DNA of 64,000 bases from Rhodanobacter glycinis (GTDB taxonomy: Bacteria; Pseudomonadota; Gammaproteobacteria; Xanthomonadales; Rhodanobacteraceae), in the NCBI RefSeq assembly GCF_006438785.1, contig NZ_RCZB01000002.1, positions 186,001 through 250,000 of the forward strand, written 5' to 3'. The position numbers were made by a program, and so were the translations under genes. The notes beneath the pieces are model-generated. The model made no database searches and was not told the origin of the DNA. It saw nothing but the letters and a program-made list of their open reading frames with translations. Positions 26,175-35,365 of this stretch are shown piece after piece (position 1 is the first letter of the stretch; each line of letters begins with the position of its first letter).

Positions 26175-28661
26175 ATGATGCAAAGGCACACGTCCATACA
26201 GAGAAACACGCCACGAGCGAGATTGCACCGATTGCCGCTGGCCGCGGCGATCTGTTTCGCCATGAGCATGCCGGCGTTCGCGCAGGATGCCGGCCAGACC
26301 CAGCCGCCGGACACGACACAGACCAAGCCGAGGGTTGCGACCCTGGGTGCGGTGACCGTGACCGCACAGAAACGTACCGAAAACCTGCAGAAGGTGCCGA
26401 TCAGCATCCAGGTGCTGGGCACGGAAAAAATCGAGCAGCTTCACATATCCAACTTCGACGACTATGTGAAGTACCTGCCCAGCGTGGCCTACCAGAGTGC
26501 CGGCCCCGGCTTCTCCGAGATCTACATGCGCGGCGTGGCCAGCGGCGGCGACGGCAATCATTCCGGTTCGCGGCCGAGCGTTGGCGTGTATCTCGATGAG
26601 CAGCCGGTCACCACCGTCACCGGCCCGCTCGACATCCACATGTACGACATCGCCCGCGTCGAGGTCCTGGTCGGCCCGCAGGGCACCCTGTACGGCGCCA
26701 GCGCGGAATCCGGTGCGTTGCGCATCATCACCAACAAACCCGATGCCAGCGGTTTTGCCGCCAATTACAGTGTCGGCATCGACTCGGTGGCCCACGGCGG
26801 CATCGGGCATGTGGTCGAAGGGATGGTCAATATCCCGATCTCGAAAAGTGCGGCGATCCGTCTCGTCGGCTGGCATGAACACGACGCCGGCTATATCGAC
26901 AACAAGGAAGGCACGCGCTCGTACCCGAGTTGGGGTGGCACCGTCAGCAACGCCAGGAACTGCACGTCGGCGAGTCTGCTGGTCTGCATGCCCGCGGCCA
27001 AGAAGAACTACAACACCAACGACATCGACGGCGCGCGCGCGGCGCTGAAGGTCGATCTCAACGACGACTGGTCGATCAACGGCACGGTGATGGGGCAGAA
27101 CGTGGTTGCCAACGGCAACATCGCCACCGATCCGGCGATCGGCGATCTGGCCGTGACTCACTTCTATCCCGAACGTACCTCCGACCGCTGGTGGCAGGCG
27201 GCGCTGACGGTGCAGGGCAAGATCGGCAATTTCGACCTGACCTATGCCTACGCGCATCTCAAGCGGAATCAGGTGGAGCACAACGACTACAGCGACTATT
27301 CGTTCTGGTATGACCAGCTTCCCTATTCCTACGGCACCTACATCTACGACAACAGCGGCGCACTGATCAATCCGTCCCAGTACATCATTGGCAAAGACAA
27401 GTACGCCATGAACAGCCACGAATTGCGCCTGGCCTCGCCGAAGGAAGATCGCCTGCGCGTGGTCGGCGGCCTGTTCTGGGAAAAGTCGGTGCATGACATC
27501 GAACAGCGCTACATGATCAACGGCATCGCCGATTCCATTTCGGTGACCGGCTGGCCGAGCACGCTCTGGCTGACCGAGCAGGTTCGAACCGATCGCGATG
27601 AAGCCGTGTTCGGCGAGCTGTCCTACGACTTCATCCCCGACACGCTCACAGCCACGGTTGGCGGGCGCTACTTCCGTGCCGACAACAGCCTGGGCGGCTT
27701 CTACGGCTTCAGCTCGGGCTATTCGCCCAGTTCCACCTATGGCGAGGCGGGCTGCATTTCGCCGCAGCCGTTCCATGGCGCACCTTGCCTGGACTTCAAC
27801 AAGAACGTGAAGGAAACCGGCTCGCTCGGCAAGGCCAACCTGACCTGGAATATCACGCCGACCAAGATGCTCTACCTCACCCGATCCGAAGGCTATCGCC
27901 CCGGCGGCATCAACCGTCGCGGTTCGCTGCCGCCATACAAATCGGATTACCTGACCAGCTACGAATTCGGCTGGAAAACCACCTGGTTCGGCAACCGGCT
28001 GTCGCTCAACGGTTCGGTGTTCCAGCAGGACTGGAAGGATTTCCAGTTCAGCATCCTGGGTGCCAACGGCCTGACCGAGATCAAGAACGCCAACCAGGCA
28101 CGTATCAGGGGCCTGGAGACCGAGTTGAACTGGGCCGCCACCTACAATCTGGAACTCAGTGGTGGGGTAGCCTTCTACGATGCCAAGCTGACCGCGAACT
28201 ATTGCGGATTCACCGACGCCAGCGGTACGCCGGTCACCAACTGTCCCGGCGCGGAGTTGGCACCGACGGGCACCCAGTTGCCGGTGACGCCCAAGTTCAA
28301 GGGCAACTTCATCGCCCGCTACACCTTCGATGTTGGTGAAAACGAAGTGTTCATCCAGGGTGCGATGGTGCATGTGGGTGAACGCAGGTCCGACCTGCGG
28401 AAGCTTGAAAACAGCCTGACCGGCAATCTCGCTGCCTACACGACCATGGACGTCTCCGCGGGCTTCCACAAGAACGGCTGGTCGGTGGACGCGTACGTCA
28501 ACAACCTGTTCGACAAACGCGGGCAACTCTACAAATATGCCGAATGCGCGGAGGCAGTTTGCGCGGCCCACGGCGTGGTGCCGCAATATCCCAACGGACA
28601 GGTCTACACGGTCACCAACCAGCCACGTACTTTCGGCGTTCGTTTCAAGCAGGACTTCTAG
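26175..28661 (+). CDS. TonB-dependent outer-membrane receptor
   Basis: This 828-residue protein has a signal peptide ending at MPAFAQ, a TonB-box-like segment (GAVTVTAQKR), a plug domain (about 60-200: LQKVPISIQVLG, IYMRGVASGG, VGPQGTLYGASAESGALRII) and a 22-strand barrel ending in FGVRFKQDF. The ATG follows a strong GAGGGAGGGG ribosome site. There is no N-terminal signalling extension and no adjacent anti-sigma gene, so no surface signalling is predicted. It follows the sulfotransferase in one transcript that ends at the terminator at 28702. In the island context it is the likely outer-membrane entry for the nutrient, but siderophore or sugar uptake cannot be excluded. Confidence 0.93.
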   Translation: MMQRHTSIQRNTPRARLHRLPLAAAICFAMSMPAFAQDAGQTQPPDTTQTKPRVATLGAVTVTAQKRTENLQKVPISIQVLGTEKIEQLHISNFDDYVKYLPSVAYQSAGPGFSEIYMRGVASGGDGNHSGSRPSVGVYLDEQPVTTVTGPLDIHMYDIARVEVLVGPQGTLYGASAESGALRIITNKPDASGFAANYSVGIDSVAHGGIGHVVEGMVNIPISKSAAIRLVGWHEHDAGYIDNKEGTRSYPSWGGTVSNARNCTSASLLVCMPAAKKNYNTNDIDGARAALKVDLNDDWSINGTVMGQNVVANGNIATDPAIGDLAVTHFYPERTSDRWWQAALTVQGKIGNFDLTYAYAHLKRNQVEHNDYSDYSFWYDQLPYSYGTYIYDNSGALINPSQYIIGKDKYAMNSHELRLASPKEDRLRVVGGLFWEKSVHDIEQRYMINGIADSISVTGWPSTLWLTEQVRTDRDEAVFGELSYDFIPDTLTATVGGRYFRADNSLGGFYGFSSGYSPSSTYGEAGCISPQPFHGAPCLDFNKNVKETGSLGKANLTWNITPTKMLYLTRSEGYRPGGINRRGSLPPYKSDYLTSYEFGWKTTWFGNRLSLNGSVFQQDWKDFQFSILGANGLTEIKNANQARIRGLETELNWAATYNLELSGGVAFYDAKLTANYCGFTDASGTPVTNCPGAELAPTGTQLPVTPKFKGNFIARYTFDVGENEVFIQGAMVHVGERRSDLRKLENSLTGNLAAYTTMDVSAGFHKNGWSVDAYVNNLFDKRGQLYKYAECAEAVCAAHGVVPQYPNGQVYTVTNQPRTFGVRFKQDF

Positions 28662-28701
28662 CCACGGCGACCTGACACGCGGGACCAGAAGGCTCTTCAA
28701 G

Positions 28702-28728
28702 AACCGCCAGGGATGGCGGTTTTTTTTC
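28702..28728 (+). terminator. Rho-independent terminator after the TonB receptor
   Basis: AACCGCCA-GGGA-TGGCGGTT followed by eight T residues, 40 bases after the receptor stop. The rest of 28662-28965 holds a short run of GATGTC-type repeats near 28782-28805 but no gene that I can support. Confidence 0.9.
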
Positions 28729-28965
28729 ATGGCGATGGTCGCGCCGGGCAATGATCACAGGCCATTTGCCTGATCGTCTTGATGCCGATGTCGATGTCGA
28801 TGCCTTCGACCAGCCTGAAAGCTGGCCGTCCCTGCCGTTTATCGCGGGGTCGGCTGACAAACCTGTACCAGGGTTAAGCCTCCACGGATGCTTAACGTTG
28901 CTATCGCGATCCGTGCACTTCAAACGCCTCAGTCTCCAGCGATTAACGGGCGTGAGGACACATCC

Positions 28966-29217
28966 ATGGGTACGCTATACGTGGTGCAGGGCTTTTACGA
29001 AGTGGATGGTGATGTTGTCGCCGACAAGCCGATTCTTCACGGCATGGAACAACTGGCGCGCACGCGGGGCGAGATGCTGGCGGGCCAGCGGGATGGGGTG
29101 CTGGTGTACGCGCAGGCTGCGAACATCGACCGTGACGAGTATTCGCAACCGGTCATCCTGGCGAAGTACGGCCACGTACCTCATCCGGAGCAACAGAGTC
29201 TTCGCCAGGCGGGGTAG
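28966..29217 (+). CDS. Small hypothetical protein
   Basis: An 83-residue frame starting at ATG 28966 with GAGG nine bases upstream. The sequence (MGTLYVVQGFYEVDG, HGMEQLARTRGEMLAGQ, ANIDRDEYSQPVILAKYG) is soluble, acidic-neutral, without signal peptide or membrane helix, and has balanced composition unlike a shadow frame. I do not recognise the family. It stands alone between the receptor terminator and another small frame. Confidence 0.55.
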   Translation: MGTLYVVQGFYEVDGDVVADKPILHGMEQLARTRGEMLAGQRDGVLVYAQAANIDRDEYSQPVILAKYGHVPHPEQQSLRQAG

Positions 29218-29386
29218 GCGTCGCACGATCGATGAGGGTTCGAACGAACCCGCATTCAGTTGGAAGTGCCATGTTCAGGATGCGGGACGGGTTTCCCCTG
29301 GCATCAGGCAGCTTTCATGCCAGCTGCCCGGTCGAATTTCAATCGATTTTTATATGCAAAGTTCATGTGCAGGTGCTGTGAAAGCT

Positions 29387-29395
29387 TGCTACGAT
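29387..29395 (+). promoter_or_regulatory. Possible extended -10 promoter for the small gene at 29436
   Basis: TGCTACGAT is an extended -10 (TG-n-TACGAT) about 40 bases before the ATG at 29436, inside the AT-richest stretch of this region (29341-29365). No convincing -35 is visible, as expected for extended -10 promoters. Confidence 0.35.
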
Positions 29396-29435
29396 CAGTA
29401 CAACGGTTGCACGGGGGCAGCCGGGAGTAACTGAC

Positions 29436-29633
29436 ATGCAAACGCTTCTTGCACATTCCGCCTTCTGGCGTGGAGTGTCGCTGTTTGCAGGGATGCTGTT
29501 AGGAAAAGCCATCAGGGATACAAGGTCCGTGACCACGCTGGTTCGCGACGACGAACTGGTATCGTGGTGCGCGGGTGCGCGTTCGCGTCGTGAGGACGAA
29601 CTGGCGCGAAGCCGCCGGACGGAATTGCACTGA
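29436..29633 (+). CDS. Small hypothetical protein
   Basis: A 65-residue frame with GGGAG nine bases before its ATG. The N-terminal half (LLAHSAFWRGVSLFAGMLLGKAI) could be one membrane or amphipathic helix; the C-terminal half is arginine-rich and charged (RSRREDELARSRRTELH). Family unknown. Support comes only from the ribosome site and the upstream extended -10, so it may not be a real gene. Confidence 0.35.
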   Translation: MQTLLAHSAFWRGVSLFAGMLLGKAIRDTRSVTTLVRDDELVSWCAGARSRREDELARSRRTELH

Positions 29634-30106
29634 GCGAATACGCGGGTACCGACGCGCGGATGCATCGCCACGGACCGCAACCAGTGGATTCCAGAGACTC
29701 GATCCGGGGATGCCATCCCTGGACGATCCGACTGGCGGAGCATCAGCCAGCTTCTGCCGTGGCAGGCATTCACGAGTACCCAGACCGCAACCCCGCCACA
29801 TTATCCGCGGACGGCGCTTTGTCCGGTTGCCGGGATATCGGTTGCGCGTCGGACGTCCGGCCTCGCCGGTTCGATCATTCTCCGGGCGAGAGGTGTTGTG
29901 CAGAGAGACGCCTGCCGGCGCGGGCAGGACCATTCCGGTAAACTTCATCGGACTGGCGATGAATCATGTCGCGAATGTCATTCCTACATGAGCGACGGTG
30001 ATCGCGCGGTCGCGCTGGCATGCCGCTGCACTTCGCCGGCCGACATGGCGATGCGCGACGCGTCTGGACTGTGTCGTCTGCATGCCGCAGGCAGGTAAAA
30101 GAGGTT
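29634..30106. other. Gene-free interval before arginase
   Basis: About 470 bases without a supported coding frame. The overlapping frames here are arginine- and proline-rich, as expected from noncoding GC-rich DNA. I see no tRNA, riboswitch-like fold or clear promoter, apart from AAAAGAGG directly before the arginase start. Confidence 0.5.
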
Positions 30107-31021
30107 ATGAGCAAACAGACCGTTTCACTGATCGGCGTGCCGACCGATATCGGAGCCGGCCATCGCGGCGCAGCGATGGGGCCGGAGGCATTGCGGGTGG
30201 CCAATCTGGCCGCGCGGCTGGAACGTCGCGGGTTGCAGGTTGTCGACCGCGGCAACCTGCAGGGGCCGCTCAATCCGTGGCTGCCACCCGAGCAGGGCTA
30301 TCGCCACCTGAAAGAAGTGGTGGCCTGGAATACGGCCGTCTATACGGCTGTCCGCCAGGAGCTTCAGGCGGGTTGTCTGCCGATCATGCTTGGCGGCGAT
30401 CACTGTCTGGCCATCGGGTCGATCTCGGCGGTAGCCCGTCATTGCCACGATCAAGGCAGGAAGCTGCGGGTGTTATGGCTGGATGCACACACCGATTTCA
30501 ACACGGCGCAGGCCACGCCCTCGGGGAATATCCACGGCATGCCCGTGGCCTGCCTGTGCGGCAATGGTCCGGATGAGCTCACCGGGATCGGCGGACATGC
30601 GCCGGCAACCACGCCGGACGTGTTCCGCTACATCGGCATCCGGTCGGTCGACGAAGGCGAGAAGCGACTGGTGCGTGGGGCGAACATGCAGGTTCACGAC
30701 ATGCGCCATATCGACGAGGTCGGCATGAAGCGTGTGATGGAGGAGGCGCTGGCAGGTATCGACGACAACACCCACTTGCACGTGAGCTTCGATGTCGATT
30801 TCCTCGACCCCAGCATCGCGCCCGGTGTCGGTACCACCGTGCGCGGCGGACCGAACTATCGCGAGGCGCAGCTGTGCATGGAGATGATCGCCGATACCGG
30901 GCGGATGGCCTCGCTGGACATCGTCGAACTGAACCCGGCATTCGACAAGCGCAACCAGACCGCGAAGCTGGCGGTGGATCTGGTCGAGTCGCTGTTCGGC
31001 AAGTCCACGCTGATCCGCTGA
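30107..31021 (+). CDS. rocF: Arginase
   Basis: This 304-residue ureohydrolase converts arginine to ornithine and urea. The Mn2+ ligands are in GGDH (96-99), DAHTD (126-130) and SFDVDFLDP; N-terminal VPTDIGAGHRGA is arginase-like rather than agmatinase-like. The length is typical. The AGAGG ribosome site ends only two bases before the ATG, unusually close. It is followed by trpS after 34 bases, without an evident functional link. Ornithine and urea use elsewhere is not visible in the window. Confidence 0.95.
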   Translation: MSKQTVSLIGVPTDIGAGHRGAAMGPEALRVANLAARLERRGLQVVDRGNLQGPLNPWLPPEQGYRHLKEVVAWNTAVYTAVRQELQAGCLPIMLGGDHCLAIGSISAVARHCHDQGRKLRVLWLDAHTDFNTAQATPSGNIHGMPVACLCGNGPDELTGIGGHAPATTPDVFRYIGIRSVDEGEKRLVRGANMQVHDMRHIDEVGMKRVMEEALAGIDDNTHLHVSFDVDFLDPSIAPGVGTTVRGGPNYREAQLCMEMIADTGRMASLDIVELNPAFDKRNQTAKLAVDLVESLFGKSTLIR

Positions 31022-31055
31022 TTGCCCTCACCCGAAGACACCCCAAGCAAACACC

Positions 31056-32420
31056 ATGCAGACTCGTGTACTGACCGGCATCACCACCACCGGCACCCCG
31101 CATCTTGGCAACTACGTGGGCGCGATCCGCCCCGCCGTCGAGGCCAGTCGTCGCGACGACGTCGATGCGTTCTATTTCATGGCCGACTACCACGCGCTGA
31201 TCAAGAGCGATGATGCGGCGCGGATCGAACGTTCGCGACTGGAGATCGCCGCCACGTGGCTGGCGGCCGGCCTCGATCCGGCACGGGTCACGTTCTACCG
31301 CCAGTCGGACATTCCGGAAATTCCCGAGCTGACCTGGTTCCTCACCTGCGTCGCTTCCAAGGGCATGCTCAATCGCGCGCATGCGTACAAGGCGGCGGTG
31401 GACCGAAACACGGAGACCGGCGAGGACGCCGATGCCGGCATCACTGCCGGCCTGTACATGTACCCGGTGCTGATGGCCGCCGACATCCTCGCGTTCGACG
31501 CGCACAAGGTGCCGGTGGGGCGCGACCAGATCCAGCACATCGAGATGGCGCGTGATCTCGGCCAGCGCTTCAACCACATCCATGGCCGCGAGTTCTTCGT
31601 GTTGCCCGAGGCGCTGATCGAGGAGCAGGTGGCGACACTGCCCGGCCTCGACGGGCGCAAGATGTCGAAGAGCTACGACAACACCATCCCGCTGTTTGCC
31701 GGCGGCAAGAAGCAATTGCGCGAGACGATCATGCGCATCGTGACCGACTCGCGCCTGCCGGGCGAGCCGAAGGATCCGGATAGCGCTGCGTTGTTCACGA
31801 TCTTCCGTGCGTTCGCCAGCGAGATTGAAACGGCCGCATTCCGTCAGGCGTTGCTTGGTGGCCTCGGCTGGGGAGAGGCGAAGCAGGTGCTGTACGAACG
31901 GATCGAGTCCGACGTGGCGCCGATGCGCGAACGCTACGAAGCGTTCATGGCCGATCCGGTGGCGATCGAAGCGATCCTGCAGCAGGGTGCGCAGAAGGCA
32001 CGTGCGATCGCCACACCAAAAATCGCCGCCTTGCGCGAAGCACTGGGGCTGCGTTCGGCCAGGTCGGTAGCCACGACGGCGGGCCAGCCAAAGCCGGTGC
32101 CGAAGCAGGGCAAAATGCCGCGCTTCGCCAGTTTCCGCGACGCCGATGGTAACTTCCGTTTTCGCCTGTTCTCCGCGGATGGCGAGGAGTTGCTGCTGTC
32201 GATGCCGTTCGCCGATCCGAAGGCGGCCGGTGCGTTGCAGAAACGTCTCCGGGCGTTGGGCGCAGCGGCTGCCGTGTTGCAGGTTCAGTCGTCAGGCATG
32301 AGCCTGGTGCTGGACGGTGAGCCGGTTGCAAGTACACCGGATTACCGCGATGAATCGGAACGCAACGACGCCCTCGCGCAACTGCACGAGGCACTGGATC
32401 AACTCGCCGCGCACGAATGA
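31056..32420 (+). CDS. trpS: Tryptophanyl-tRNA synthetase with C-terminal extension
   Basis: This 454-residue class I synthetase charges tRNA-Trp. Residues 1-335 are the catalytic core with the HIGH-type motif TPHLGNYVG, the tryptophan-site VGRDQIQHIEMARD and the KMSKS loop GRKMSKSYDN. Beyond about residue 345 a basic linker leads to a roughly 90-residue extra domain (FASFRDADGNFRFRLFSADGEE, then VLQVQSSGMSLVLDG) that resembles small YegP/DUF1508-like modules. Standard bacterial TrpS is about 330-340 residues, so the extension is notable; related Xanthomonadales carry it too as I recall. Confidence 0.95.
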   Translation: MQTRVLTGITTTGTPHLGNYVGAIRPAVEASRRDDVDAFYFMADYHALIKSDDAARIERSRLEIAATWLAAGLDPARVTFYRQSDIPEIPELTWFLTCVASKGMLNRAHAYKAAVDRNTETGEDADAGITAGLYMYPVLMAADILAFDAHKVPVGRDQIQHIEMARDLGQRFNHIHGREFFVLPEALIEEQVATLPGLDGRKMSKSYDNTIPLFAGGKKQLRETIMRIVTDSRLPGEPKDPDSAALFTIFRAFASEIETAAFRQALLGGLGWGEAKQVLYERIESDVAPMRERYEAFMADPVAIEAILQQGAQKARAIATPKIAALREALGLRSARSVATTAGQPKPVPKQGKMPRFASFRDADGNFRFRLFSADGEELLLSMPFADPKAAGALQKRLRALGAAAAVLQVQSSGMSLVLDGEPVASTPDYRDESERNDALAQLHEALDQLAAHE

Positions 32421-32448
32421 TGCGCCGCGATTCATGAGTGATTGACCG

Positions 32449-32772
32449 ATGCGTTACCTCGCCATCCTGCTGCTTGCGCCGTGGCTGCTGATCCTGTGCT
32501 GGGCCTATTGGGCCTATCCGAAGAGTCTGCCGCGCACGTCGCCCCGACGCGTCCTGGATGTTGCAGCCCTGCTGCTGGCGCTGATCGCCGCTGCGCAGTG
32601 CGCGGTGATCGGCTTCGATCAGGTCGAGTTGCCCGTGGTCGACGGCTTCGGGCGTGCCAGCGGCGCGATCTGGCAACAGGTGCTGCCTGCGTTGTACGGC
32701 TACGGCGCGTTCACCGCCGTACTGGTGCTGGCGATGCTGTTGCGCCATGTGATCTGGGGCCGTCGCCGCTGA
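32449..32772 (+). CDS. Small integral membrane protein, unknown function
   Basis: A 107-residue protein with three predicted membrane helices: about 3-23 (YLAILLLAPWLLILCWAYWA), 38-58 (VLDVAALLLALIAAAQCAVI) and 82-102 (LYGYGAFTAVLVLAMLLRHVI), ending in a basic tail (WGRRR). It starts 28 bases after trpS and may be co-transcribed. I do not recognise the family. Confidence 0.7.
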   Translation: MRYLAILLLAPWLLILCWAYWAYPKSLPRTSPRRVLDVAALLLALIAAAQCAVIGFDQVELPVVDGFGRASGAIWQQVLPALYGYGAFTAVLVLAMLLRHVIWGRRR

Positions 32773-32860
32773 CCCTGCCCGATGGCAGTTGCACCGCGCC
32801 GATGAATTTGTCGCGCGCATAACAGTAAGCCGTCCATCACGGCGGGCAACTGCCTGCCAC

Positions 32861-32876
32861 AAGTCATGCGTGACTT
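32861..32876. repeat. Inverted repeat upstream of the DUF5916 gene
   Basis: AAGTCA-TGCG-TGACTT is a perfect 6-bp inverted repeat about 115 bases before the ATG at 32990. It could be a regulator site. The remainder of 32773-32989 shows nothing else I can name. Confidence 0.3.
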
Positions 32877-32989
32877 ATGGCTGTCGATTCCAGCTAAACG
32901 CAAAGTGCATTCTGCGCATCTATCCGACGCGGCGAATTCATCGCGGCGTGGCGCAATCGGGCGCGACCTCATCTGGAAATCCCCACGAC

Positions 32990-35218
32990 ATGCGCATGGC
33001 ATGCCTGCTGTTTGTGACCCTTGCCGCGCTGTCGGCACCCGCACTGGCTGTCCACATCGACGGCCACATCAAGCCCGATGAATGGAGGGGTGCGCGCCAC
33101 ATCACCGATTTTCGCCAGACCCAGCCGCTCAGCGGCAAGCCTGGCTCGCTGCATACCGAGGCCTGGATTCTGGCTACGCCGAAAGGTCTGGCGGTGGCAT
33201 TCCGCTGCGATCAGCCGGCGGATGTTCCGCGCACGCACCAGCGCGTGCAGCGCGATTTCGAGGACCAGGTCGACCGGGTCAACCTGATGGTCGATTTCGA
33301 CGGCGACGGACGTACCGGCTACGACTTCGTGGTCAGCTCGACCGGCGGCGTCAACGATGCCGTCATCACCAACGAAATCACTTTCAACAAGGATTGGGAC
33401 GGCAACTGGCAGCACGCGGTCAGCGAGGACGCCAGCGGCTGGACCGTGGAAATGCTGATTCCCTGGTACATCGCGCCGATGCACACGGCCCACAACGGCA
33501 AGCGCACGCTCGGCGTCTATCTTGACCGGGTGACCGGTTCCACCGGCGAGCGCGATTCGTGGCCGGCGGCCAGCTTCATGCGCTCGCGTTTCCTGTCCGA
33601 CTTCAGCCCGGTGGTCGTGCCGCAGTACAGCCAGTCGCTGCTGGCCGTCACGCCGTACATGTCCGGCCTCTACGACAACGTGCACGGGCGCAGCCATTTC
33701 CAGGAAGGCGCCGACCTGCTGTGGAAGCCGAACGGCCAGTTCCAGCTGACCGCCGCGCTGCATCCGGATTTCGGGCAGGTCGAGAGCGATGACCTGGTGG
33801 TGAATTTCGGTGCCACCGAAACCTATGTGAGCGACAAGCGCCCGTTCTTCACCGAGAACCAGGGCATCTTCGATTTCAGCCTGCTCGACGACAACAGCCA
33901 GCTCATCTACACCCGCCGCGTTGGCGGGCCTTCCGATGACGGCCAAGGTGCCGCTGACATCAACGCTGCAGTGAAGCTAAACGGCAGTGTCGGCACCACC
34001 AGTTACGGCGTGCTGGCAGCGGACGAGGATGGCCCGGCGGGTCGCTTCTTCGGCGCGGCGCGGCTGACCCACGATTTTGGCGACCAGAGCCTGGGCATGA
34101 TGCTGACCCGCGTCGACCGGCCGTGGCTGGATCGCGAGGCGACCGTGCTCGGTGTCGACCATCACTGGCGACCGACTCCGAAATTGACGATAGCAACCAA
34201 CGTGGTCGCCAGCGACATCCTGCAATCCGGCACGCATACGCGCGACAGTGGCGGCACCATCCTGGCCGACTACGAGATGGGCGACGGCTGGCGCCAGCAA
34301 TGGCTGGGCATGCATTTCGGCAAGCAACTGCAGGTCAATGACTTCGGCTACCTGGAGCGCAACAACTTCAACTACGGTCACTGGGAAGTGCGCAAGCGCT
34401 ACACCGCGCTGCCCGCCGATTCGGCCTACAGCTCGCACGACTGGCGCTTTCGCATCGACGCGCTGGACAACGATCAGGGGCTGCGCCTTCGTCGCCAGCT
34501 GCGCATCGCCCGCAACAGCACCCTGCGCAACGGCGCCACCGAAGTGGTGCAGCTCAATGTCAACAGTGCCGGCTGGGACGACTTGCTGACTCGCGGCCAC
34601 GGCGCCGTGTTCCTGCCGCCGTCGGTGGACCTGGTTTACGAGCGCATCAGCCCGCGCCACGGCGACTGGGCGTTCAAGCTGGATGCGGAGCTCATCAGCG
34701 GCGGACTCGGTGGCAACCGGCAGCTCGGCTACGACGTCAAGTTCATTCCGACCTATTTCGTCAGCGACGCGTTCAGCATCTACGCCGGCCCGTACTACGA
34801 ACACCTGCCCGATTGGCTGGTATGGCAGCACGATACCTTGATCGGTCGCTACAACGAGCACACCGTGCAGCTGGATGCCGGTTTCGACTGGACCATCGAC
34901 GGGCGTCAGGAACTGCGCGTGAAGCTGCAGGCGATTGGCCTGAACGCGCGCGTGCGTGGCGGCTACCGTGTCGATGGCAGCGGTCGCGCCGTTGCCAGTG
35001 CCGACCCGGTCGATGACTTCAGCCTGCGCAATCTCGGCCTGCAGATCCGCTATCGCTACGAGCTGGCCCCGCTGTCGTACCTCTACGTGGTGTACGGCCG
35101 CGGCGGTTACGCACTGGACGGTTACGCGCGCAACGCCAGCGACGTATTCGGCAACAGTTTTGCGCTGCGCGACGACGAGCAGCTGCTGGTCAAGCTGAGC
35201 TACCGCTTCGACATCTAG
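32990..35218 (+). CDS. DUF5916 protein: CBM9-like domain plus outer-membrane barrel
   Basis: This 742-residue protein has a signal peptide (MRMACLLFVTLAALSAPALA). Residues about 22-190 form a carbohydrate-binding family 9-like sandwich (IDGHIKPDEW, VNLMVDFDGDGRTGYDFVV, EMLIPW). The rest is a DUF5916 barrel with the family marker VSDKRPFFTENQGIFDF and a terminal SYRFDI. Members are outer-membrane proteins of unknown role, often suspected in polymer or peptide handling. The ATG at 32990 was chosen for the signal peptide. It is a single gene with its own leader region. Confidence 0.85.
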   Translation: MRMACLLFVTLAALSAPALAVHIDGHIKPDEWRGARHITDFRQTQPLSGKPGSLHTEAWILATPKGLAVAFRCDQPADVPRTHQRVQRDFEDQVDRVNLMVDFDGDGRTGYDFVVSSTGGVNDAVITNEITFNKDWDGNWQHAVSEDASGWTVEMLIPWYIAPMHTAHNGKRTLGVYLDRVTGSTGERDSWPAASFMRSRFLSDFSPVVVPQYSQSLLAVTPYMSGLYDNVHGRSHFQEGADLLWKPNGQFQLTAALHPDFGQVESDDLVVNFGATETYVSDKRPFFTENQGIFDFSLLDDNSQLIYTRRVGGPSDDGQGAADINAAVKLNGSVGTTSYGVLAADEDGPAGRFFGAARLTHDFGDQSLGMMLTRVDRPWLDREATVLGVDHHWRPTPKLTIATNVVASDILQSGTHTRDSGGTILADYEMGDGWRQQWLGMHFGKQLQVNDFGYLERNNFNYGHWEVRKRYTALPADSAYSSHDWRFRIDALDNDQGLRLRRQLRIARNSTLRNGATEVVQLNVNSAGWDDLLTRGHGAVFLPPSVDLVYERISPRHGDWAFKLDAELISGGLGGNRQLGYDVKFIPTYFVSDAFSIYAGPYYEHLPDWLVWQHDTLIGRYNEHTVQLDAGFDWTIDGRQELRVKLQAIGLNARVRGGYRVDGSGRAVASADPVDDFSLRNLGLQIRYRYELAPLSYLYVVYGRGGYALDGYARNASDVFGNSFALRDDEQLLVKLSYRFDI

Positions 35219-35365
35219 CAGCGACGCCATCGCGGGCGGACGCGCCTGGTTGTTCGCGCAGGGGATGCGCAACCACCGGATTGCCGGCACGACTTTCGGC
35301 CGGCGCTGCGGCATGATCGTGCCTTGGCCGGGACGCGGCTTCTGATCCGGCGCGGGAGTGGCTAC

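Noticed and set aside
26040-28751. Minus-strand frame of 903 codons
   Set aside because: Antisense to the TonB receptor, which has signal peptide, plug and barrel motifs.
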